Positions 1 through 4,426 of a DNA stretch of 7,121 nt are shown here, piece after piece. How positions within the stretch are numbered: the stretch's first letter is position 1; each line of letters begins with the position of its first letter. The translations under genes and the position numbers were made by a program. The notes under the pieces were generated by a model, which saw nothing but the letters and a program-made list of their open reading frames with translations, had not been told where the DNA came from and searched no databases. The stretch comes from Bacillota bacterium (GTDB taxonomy: Bacteria > Bacillota > Clostridia > Christensenellales > Aristaeellaceae): positions 1 through 7,121 of the forward strand of contig JAEZQK010000062.1 in the NCBI GenBank assembly GCA_023413135.1, read 5' to 3'.

Positions 1-689
1 TGGAAATCGCCAATCGCCTCGTCCAGCTTCGCAAGCAAAGCAACCTTTCCCAGGAAGAACTGGCCATGCGGCTGGGCATCAGCAGGCAGGCGGTCTCCAA
101 ATGGGAGCGCGCGGAATCCTCCCCCGATACCGACAACCTCATCGCCCTGGCATCTTTGTATAAGATGTCCCTGGATGATCTGGTCCACTCCGACCTCCCG
201 CCGGAGCCTGCCGCCTATACGCCCCCCTATCAGCCGGAAACGACGTTCTTCGCCGAAGTGCCGACGCTGGACGGAAGTTACTATGAAGTCAAGGGTGAGA
301 AAGAAGAGGAAGAAGAGCCTTTAAAGAAAGAGGAGAACGATCCTCTGCCCGAGGGAAGCTTCTATGACACCAAGGAAGGAAAAGTGCACAAGGAAGGCTG
401 GCTGCATCAGGTGCCTTATCCCGTGTTCATCACCACATTGTATCTGGTGCTGGGCTTCTTCTTCCATCTGTGGCACCCCGGCTGGCTCGTCTTTATGACC
501 ATTCCCATCCGCTATATGCCGGAGAAGGAAAAGACATTTCCTTTCCTTTTGGGAAATCCGGTCATGGTCGCACTGATCTACCTGGTGCTGGGCTTCTTCT
601 TCCATCTGTGGCATCCCGGCTGGATGATCTTCCTGCTCATCCCCATCATACAAAGCATGCGGGTTGGAAAAAAGGCAGAGAAATCATAA
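1..689 (+). CDS. XRE-family HTH regulator with duplicated C-terminal membrane module (5' edge-truncated)
   Basis: The reading frame is open from base 3. Bases 1-2 are TG, so the start is probably an ATG whose A lies one base outside the window, giving about 229 residues. With that numbering, residues 4-62 form a Cro/C1-type helix-turn-helix: LSQEELAMRLGISRQAVSKW, followed by ERAESSPD and a closing helix ending SLDDLV. This predicts sequence-specific DNA binding. Residues about 65-135 are a low-complexity linker rich in Pro, then Glu and Lys. Residues about 138-215 are hydrophobic and carry the segment YLVLGFFFHLWHPGW twice, 46 residues apart, so the protein is probably membrane-anchored. HTH proteins with such short C-terminal membrane repeats occur in Firmicutes; the ligand and targets are unknown. 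The stop runs directly into an intrinsic terminator. An internal ATG at 66 would cut the HTH in half and is not the start. Promoter and true start lie outside the window. Confidence 0.85.
   Translation, partial: EIANRLVQLRKQSNLSQEELAMRLGISRQAVSKWERAESSPDTDNLIALASLYKMSLDDLVHSDLPPEPAAYTPPYQPETTFFAEVPTLDGSYYEVKGEKEEEEEPLKKEENDPLPEGSFYDTKEGKVHKEGWLHQVPYPVFITTLYLVLGFFFHLWHPGWLVFMTIPIRYMPEKEKTFPFLLGNPVMVALIYLVLGFFFHLWHPGWMIFLLIPIIQSMRVGKKAEKS
441..485 (+). repeat. First copy of 45-base internal coding repeat
   Basis: Encodes YLVLGFFFHLWHPGW (about residues 148-162). It matches 579-623 at 43 of 45 bases, and both differences (TAT/TAC and CAC/CAT) are silent. The flanking residues are similar but diverged, so the repeat unit is about 46 codons with one nearly identical core. 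Confidence 0.9.
579..623 (+). repeat. Second copy of 45-base internal coding repeat
   Basis: Same peptide as 441-485, offset by 138 bases (46 codons, in frame). Flanks NPVMVALI before and MIFLLIPI after correspond to YPVFITTL and LVFMTIPI around copy one, which supports a tandem domain duplication. Confidence 0.9.
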
Positions 690-729
690 AAAAAGCTGCT
701 CCGATTTTCATTTTCGGAGCAGTTTTTTT
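688..729. terminator. Bidirectional intrinsic terminator between convergent genes
   Basis: A perfect 9-bp stem, CTGCTCCGA (696-704) with TCGGAGCAG (714-722), encloses a 9-base loop. It is followed by seven T (723-729) on the plus strand and preceded by an A run (688-694) that reads as a T run on the minus strand. It overlaps the stop of the XRE gene and abuts the stop of the minus-strand gene, so it should end both transcripts. Confidence 0.9.
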
Positions 730-1646
730 CATGCACTGACTTCCTTATCCATTGCAGAATCCCTGACCGGCTTGGGCACGTGATATTCACACTTGGGATC
801 ATAGCGTACCGATTTAGGGGGTGTTTCCAGCTCTTCGGGATGGTTCAGCAGGTGGAGCATGGCGGCGAACAGCCGGGCATACATGGCGCCTGCGCATACC
901 CGCTCGTCGGCGGTAACACCCACAGGCAGCACGCGTTTGCGCACGACTTTTCCATCGGGAGCCATGCCTGCCTTGCGCTCCACGGTGCCTATGCTGAAAA
1001 ACAGGCTGCTGTTGCCAAAGTTGTAAATATGGTGATATACCGAGTGCAAGCCGATGGAGGCCATGTTGGTGATCCATAGCCCTGCGTGGAAAGGGCTCAC
1101 ATCAATCAGCACTTTGGGAAGAAGTCCATAGCGGTCCAAAAGCTTTACCAACCCCATAACGGCGTTGGGCAATATGGGCATTGAAAGCATAAACCTGGCA
1201 AATTTCATGGGGGCATTGCTTTCCTCCATGGGCCGGTTGGCCGCAACCGCCTCATTGACGCGCTGGGCCACATCGTATATGGTATCCGACGGGTCAAAAA
1301 ACAGCTTGATGGTGGTTTCCTCAATGGAATCATCCTTCGTATCCCGCAAAAGCGCGAAGGAAACGGACAGTTCCTTGCGGGAATAAAGCTGCTTGTTCAT
1401 GATGAAACGGTTGATTTCCGGATATTGGGAGATGCTTCGCACATAAGCGGCGATGATCAGCTGCATGAAAGTGATTTTTTTGCCCTTGGCGCTTTGGTCG
1501 GCAATATACCGGGCAAGGATTTCATAATCCAGTTCCTGCTGCAAAAATACCTGGGCGTCAGAGCGCTGCGGCATGAAATACGGGGTCGCCTGAATGATAG
1601 GGTCCTTATGTTTGAATCTGCGCCCCTCCGGCCGGAATCCGAACAT
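729..1646 (-). CDS. 2-oxoacid dehydrogenase E2-like acyltransferase-fold protein, probably catalytically altered
   Basis: 305 residues with the C-terminal catalytic fold of dihydrolipoyl acyltransferases (CAT superfamily) and no lipoyl or peripheral-subunit-binding domain. Recognisable blocks are the N-terminal DPIIQATPYFMPQRSDAQVF, the helix LIIAAYVRSISQYPEINRF (64-82), DPSDTIYDV (118-126), the core strand WITNMASIGLHSVYHHIYNF (191-210), and the segment ADERVCAGAMYARLF (246-260). In true E2 enzymes the last segment reads DHRxxDG, with His and Asp catalytic. Here it is D247-E248-R249-V250-C251-A252-G253, so both are replaced. Free-standing proteins of this type are common in Clostridia as '2-oxo acid dehydrogenase subunit E2'; their substrate is not known to me. 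The start at 1644-1646 is set by AAAGGAAGGA (1651-1660), four bases upstream. It has its own divergent promoter and ends at the shared terminator. No E1 or E3 gene is adjacent. Confidence 0.85.
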   Translation of the reverse strand: MFGFRPEGRRFKHKDPIIQATPYFMPQRSDAQVFLQQELDYEILARYIADQSAKGKKITFMQLIIAAYVRSISQYPEINRFIMNKQLYSRKELSVSFALLRDTKDDSIEETTIKLFFDPSDTIYDVAQRVNEAVAANRPMEESNAPMKFARFMLSMPILPNAVMGLVKLLDRYGLLPKVLIDVSPFHAGLWITNMASIGLHSVYHHIYNFGNSSLFFSIGTVERKAGMAPDGKVVRKRVLPVGVTADERVCAGAMYARLFAAMLHLLNHPEELETPPKSVRYDPKCEYHVPKPVRDSAMDKEVSA

Positions 1647-1685
1647 GCGATCCTTCCTTTCCGTGCTTGAACTTTTTTCGAAAGG

Positions 1686-1771
1686 GCGGCAAGCTATGAT
1701 GATTGCAAAATGAATGAAAGAAGCAACGGCTCAGGCGCATAAAACGCCAGAGCTTTTCGTCACTTTGCCGC
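1686..1771 (-). promoter_or_regulatory. Foldable 5' leader of the E2-like gene (unidentified)
   Basis: The leader between the predicted minus-strand start (about 1773) and the ribosome site is about 110 bases and can fold as a closed multi-stem structure. An outer 7-bp stem joins TTGCCGC (1765-1771) and GCGGCAA (1686-1692), both given in plus orientation. Inside lies a 4+4-bp hairpin with one A-A mismatch, GCTC-A-GGCG (1729-1737) with CGCC-A-GAGC (1745-1753), loop 1738-1744. A TTGC/GCAA pairing is also possible on the gene-proximal side. I could not match it to a riboswitch class. The inner dyad could instead be a protein operator. Confidence 0.4.
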
Positions 1772-1779
1772 ACAACGCT

Positions 1780-1808
1780 ATTGTATCCTGTTACATAGCT
1801 TACGTCAA
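1780..1808 (-). promoter_or_regulatory. Sigma-A-type promoter for the E2-like gene
   Basis: Read on the minus strand: TTGACG (plus 1803-1808), a 17-base spacer, then TACAAT (plus 1780-1785). This is 5/6 and 5/6 matches to consensus at optimal spacing. Transcription should begin near 1773, leaving an untranslated leader of about 127 bases before the ATG at 1646. Confidence 0.75.
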
Positions 1809-1863
1809 TGACAAATGGAAGCAGAACCGCATGAGCGCTCGGCTTTCTGAAATGGATAGATTA

Positions 1864-1892
1864 TTGACAACTTTACTAGGAAATGATACAAT
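1864..1892 (+). promoter_or_regulatory. Sigma-A-type promoter for the methionine operon
   Basis: TTGACA (1864-1869), a 17-base spacer, TACAAT (1887-1892): a perfect -35 and a 5/6 -10. The predicted start is A1899. It lies back to back with the minus-strand promoter, with about 55 bases between the two -35 boxes. That gap holds an 8-base palindrome GAGCGCTC (1833-1840), which is too short to call an operator. Confidence 0.85.
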
Positions 1893-1908
1893 CCATCCAT
1901 GCCGAAAG

Positions 1909-1941
1909 GCCATCCCTTTTTTTTCCGGGGATGGCTTTTTT
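1909..1941 (+). terminator. Leader terminator (probable attenuator) upstream of metA
   Basis: GCCATCCC (1909-1916) pairs perfectly with GGGATGGC (1928-1935) and is followed by six T (1936-1941). It lies only about 10 bases after the predicted operon start and before the metA ribosome site. No plus-strand gene upstream needs it, so it probably acts on the operon's own transcript. A small competing hairpin, GCC-GAAA-GGC (1901-1910), uses its first two bases. Confidence 0.75.
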
Positions 1942-1955
1942 GAAAAAATGCCTTT

Positions 1956-1971
1956 GGGACAAGGAGGTCCT
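1956..1971 (+). promoter_or_regulatory. metA ribosome-binding site presented in a hairpin loop
   Basis: AAGGAGG (1961-1967) lies 8 bases before the metA ATG. Flanking GGAC (1957-1960) and GTCC (1967-1970) can pair in a 4-bp stem, extendable by a G-T pair, that leaves AAGGAG in the loop. The stem is short, so the effect on translation is uncertain. The strong site decides the ATG at 1976 over an in-frame ATG at 1883, which lies inside the promoter. Confidence 0.5.
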
Positions 1972-1975
1972 GCTT

Positions 1976-2908
1976 ATGCCCGTCAAAATTCCCGATGCGC
2001 TTCCGGCCACCAAGATCCTCACGCAGGAAAACATATTCGTGATGACGGAAAAGCGGTCCGCCTCTCAGGATATCCGTCCGCTTCATATTGCGATCCTTAA
2101 CCTGATGCCCACCAAGGAGGATACGGAGACGCAGCTTTTGCGCCTGATCGGGAATACGCCGCTGCAGGTGGAGATTACGCTTTTGCACACGGAAAGCTAC
2201 AATTCCCGTAATGTGGACCATCAGCACCTGTCCACCTTCTACCGTACCTTTGCCGATGTGAAAAGCGAATACTTCGACGGTGTGATCATCACCGGGGCGC
2301 CGGTGGAAAAGCTGGATTTTGAAGACGTGCATTACTGGCAGGAGCTGCAAAACATCATGGCCTGGGCCGATGAGCGGGCCTTCAGCACGCTGTTCATCTG
2401 CTGGGCGGCGCAAGCCGGGCTGCACTACCATTACGGCATCCAAAAAAGACACTTGCCGCAAAAGATGTTCGGCGTGTTCCCCCACAAGGTTCTCAAAAAG
2501 GACTCCAAGCTGATGCGGGGGTTTGACGATGTGTTTTATATCCCCGTCAGCCGCCACACGGGGCTTGTGGAGGAAGAGGTTCTGGCCTGCCCGGACCTTA
2601 TGGTGCTGGCCGCCTCCGATGAATCGGGCATGGGCCTGATCGCAAGCCAGGACGGGCGGCGGGTATTTGCCACCGGGCACAGCGAGTATAACGCAAATAC
2701 CCTGGCCAATGAGTACTTCCGGGATGTGAACAAAGGACTTGAAATTCAGGTACCCAAATATTACTTCCCCCAGGATGACCCGAAAAACGAGCCTGTCGTC
2801 CGGTGGCGCAGCCATGCAAATCTGCTGTTTGCCAACTGGCTGAACTATTTCGTCTATCAGGAGACGCCTTATAAGCTAAGCGATCTGGCCTTCAAAGGGG
2901 GGAGGTAA
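1976..2908 (+). CDS. metA: Homoserine O-acetyltransferase (MetA family)
   Basis: 310 residues, close to the usual MetA length. It acylates the hydroxyl of L-homoserine, the first committed step of methionine synthesis, in the cytoplasm. The N-terminus MPVKIPDALPA and block LNLMPTKEDTETQLLRLIGN are typical of the family. Cys142 (in FICWAAQAGLHY) is the expected nucleophile, with His235 and Glu237 (GHSEYNA) as its partners and Lys47 in the oxyanion position; all four fall at the family's standard numbers. Residue 111 (GAPVEKLDF) is Glu. In Bacillus cereus MetA, Glu111 gives acetyl-CoA specificity and Gly111 succinyl-CoA, so the acetyl donor is predicted from sequence only. First gene of a four-gene operon. 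Its last codons contain the ribosome site of metF, which begins three bases after the stop, so translation is probably coupled. Expression is likely controlled by the leader terminator at 1909-1941. Confidence 0.95.
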   Translation: MPVKIPDALPATKILTQENIFVMTEKRSASQDIRPLHIAILNLMPTKEDTETQLLRLIGNTPLQVEITLLHTESYNSRNVDHQHLSTFYRTFADVKSEYFDGVIITGAPVEKLDFEDVHYWQELQNIMAWADERAFSTLFICWAAQAGLHYHYGIQKRHLPQKMFGVFPHKVLKKDSKLMRGFDDVFYIPVSRHTGLVEEEVLACPDLMVLAASDESGMGLIASQDGRRVFATGHSEYNANTLANEYFRDVNKGLEIQVPKYYFPQDDPKNEPVVRWRSHANLLFANWLNYFVYQETPYKLSDLAFKGGR

Positions 2909-2911
2909 ACC

Positions 2912-3778
2912 ATGCGGATTCCTACCCTGCTCAAAGATGGCCGGGTGCACATTTCCTGCGAAATCTTCCCGCCCAAGGAATTTTCGGGCCTTACTCAGGC
3001 GGTGAACGTAGCCAGGGAAATTGCCGCGCTGTCCCCCGCCTTTGTCAGCGTCACCTATGGCGCCGCGGGGAATACTGCCGCCCATACGCTGGAAATCGCC
3101 CGGGCAGTGAAGGAAGCCGGCTGCACGCCGCTGTACCACCTGACCTGCGCCGCCTCCACCATGGATCAGATCCGGCAGCGGCTAAACGAGCTTCAAGCAG
3201 AAGGCATCGAAAATATACTGGCACTTAGGGGCGATATCCCTGAAGGCATGGTCTTCCCCGGTCCCAAGCAGTACCGCTATGCTTCCGACATGGTTCATCA
3301 GGTGAAGGAATTCGGCGGCTTCTCTATCGGCGCAGCCTGCTATCCGGAAGGCCATCCCGAATCGCCCTCCAAAGACAAGGATTTGGACAACCTTCGCCGC
3401 AAGGTGGACGCCGGGGCGGATTTTTTGACCACCCAGATGTTTTTTGACAACAACATCCTATACAATTTTCTGTACCGGGCGCTGCAAAAGGGCATTTCCG
3501 TTCCCGTGGCAGCCGGGATTATGCCGGTGGTGAACGCCGGTCAGATCAAGCGCATTTGTTCCTTATCCGGCGCATCGCTGCCGCCCCGGTTTGCAGCAAT
3601 CGTGGACCGGTTCTCCCAGAATCCCAAGGCCATGCGCCAGGCAGGCATCGCCTTTGCCACCGAGCAGATCATCGATCTCATCGCCAACGGCGTTAGCAAC
3701 ATCCACATCTACACCATGAACCGTCCCCAAATCGCCGCGGCTATCTTTTCCAACCTGTCGGACATCGTGGGAGAATAA
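2912..3778 (+). CDS. metF: 5,10-Methylenetetrahydrofolate reductase
   Basis: 288 residues, close to E. coli MetF (296). It reduces 5,10-methylene-THF to 5-methyl-THF with FAD, supplying the methyl donor for MetH two genes downstream. The TIM-barrel signatures are in order: HISCEIFPPK with Glu17 (equivalent of the catalytic Glu28 of E. coli), VSVTYGAAGNT (46-56), HLTCA (76-80), NILALRGDIP with Asp108 (folate/FAD-contacting Asp120 equivalent), FLTTQMFFDN with Gln175, PVAAGIMPV (198-206) and HIYTMNRP (265-272) near the C-terminus. There is no C-terminal regulatory domain of the eukaryotic type, as expected. GGGAGG inside the last codons of metA precedes the ATG by about 7 bases. Some anaerobes use a MetV partner or other electron donors for MetF; no such partner gene is visible here, so the physiological reductant is not settled. 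Confidence 0.95.
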   Translation: MRIPTLLKDGRVHISCEIFPPKEFSGLTQAVNVAREIAALSPAFVSVTYGAAGNTAAHTLEIARAVKEAGCTPLYHLTCAASTMDQIRQRLNELQAEGIENILALRGDIPEGMVFPGPKQYRYASDMVHQVKEFGGFSIGAACYPEGHPESPSKDKDLDNLRRKVDAGADFLTTQMFFDNNILYNFLYRALQKGISVPVAAGIMPVVNAGQIKRICSLSGASLPPRFAAIVDRFSQNPKAMRQAGIAFATEQIIDLIANGVSNIHIYTMNRPQIAAAIFSNLSDIVGE

Positions 3779-3779
3779 C

Positions 3780-4424
3780 ATGCAGGAGGAAATCAGCCGT
3801 AAAACCGTTGCCAAATATTTGGGCTACCGGGGAAAAGCGCTGGATGAGCCCACCGCCGCGCTGGTGGAAGAGGCCATCAGGGAGCTTTCAGCCATTACGC
3901 CCCGCCATGTGCTCCGACGCCTGCCGCTTTCCATATCGGAAAGCATGTTGCATATAGGAAGCCTGACGATGGAAAGCAAAAGCCTCGCCGATCATTTGGC
4001 AGGCTGCCGGGAGGCTATACTGCTGGCGGCTACCCTGGGTGTCCAGGCGGATCAGATCATCCGCCGCGCCTCCGTTACCCACATGAGCCGGGCGGTGGTA
4101 CTGACAGCCTGCGCTGCGGCCAAGCTGGAAGCGTACTTGAGCGCCACAGGAGACGCCCTGGCCCGGGAGCTTCAAAAGGAAAGCCTGTTTTTGACGCCCA
4201 GGTTCAGCCCCGGCTATGGAGATTTATCCCTTTCCCGCCAGGGGGAACTGCTCAATCTGCTGGAGGCCGGCAAGCGCATCGGCCTGGGTCTGACAGCGGA
4301 GCATATGCTCACCCCTACCAAATCGGTGACGGCTATCCTGGGCCTGTCGCCTGAAAAACGAACCGCCTGCTACCAGGTATGCCAAAGGTGCCCGCACCTG
4401 GCTTGCCCTTTTCGGGAGGAATGA
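3780..4424 (+). CDS. Stand-alone MetH reactivation-domain protein (SAM-binding, B12-dependent methionine synthase activation)
   Basis: 214 residues resembling the C-terminal activation domain of E. coli MetH, which uses SAM and an electron to re-methylate cobalamin oxidised to the Co(II) state. The key motif is RFSPGYGD (141-148), matching the SAM-contacting RxxxGY of E. coli MetH (Arg1134, Tyr1139). It is followed by the helix LLNLLEAGKRIGLGLTAEHM and by SVTAILGL (182-189). Here the domain is its own gene directly before metH, which lacks it. The same split is known in Thermotoga maritima (TM0268/TM0269). The C-terminus carries four cysteines (197, 201, 204, 209) in CX3CX2CX4C spacing, a possible metal or Fe-S site; that role is inference. 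The ATG lies one base after the metF stop, with GGGAGA (3769-3774) inside metF as ribosome site. It could be confused with activators of other corrinoid proteins, but the context argues for MetH. Confidence 0.9.
   Translation: MQEEISRKTVAKYLGYRGKALDEPTAALVEEAIRELSAITPRHVLRRLPLSISESMLHIGSLTMESKSLADHLAGCREAILLAATLGVQADQIIRRASVTHMSRAVVLTACAAAKLEAYLSATGDALARELQKESLFLTPRFSPGYGDLSLSRQGELLNLLEAGKRIGLGLTAEHMLTPTKSVTAILGLSPEKRTACYQVCQRCPHLACPFREE
4414..4420 (+). promoter_or_regulatory. Ribosome-binding site that fixes the metH start
   Basis: GGGAGGA ends 6 bases before the ATG at 4427. In-frame ATGs at 4379 (no upstream site, deep in the previous gene) and 4421 (one base from the site) are less suitable. 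The site lies in the last codons of the reactivation gene. Confidence 0.8.
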
Positions 4425-4426
4425 AG

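Noticed and set aside
1645..1773. Cyclic-di-GMP-I riboswitch in the minus-strand leader
   Set aside because: A GGCAAA and a GACGAAAAGC-like segment recall the class, but the GNRA-capped first stem and the tetraloop receptor are missing and the spacing is wrong.
1693..1900. Possible SAM-I, SAM-II or T-box leader before metA
   Set aside because: I looked for the S-box core, the T-box TGGNACCGCG-like antiterminator and the Met specifier arrangement and found none. Most of the interval lies upstream of the predicted start and belongs to the minus-strand leader.
1714..2100. 128-codon plus-strand open frame across the divergent control region
   Set aside because: It overlaps both promoters, the leader terminator and the metA start, has no ribosome site and resembles no family.
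1805..2815. 336-codon minus-strand open frame opposite metA
   Set aside because: Antisense shadow of a gene with all catalytic residues in place; it would also run through the metA promoter and terminator.
4379..4426. Longer metH start at 4379
   Set aside because: It would overlap 46 bases of the reactivation gene and lacks a ribosome site, while GGGAGGA is ideally placed for 4427.
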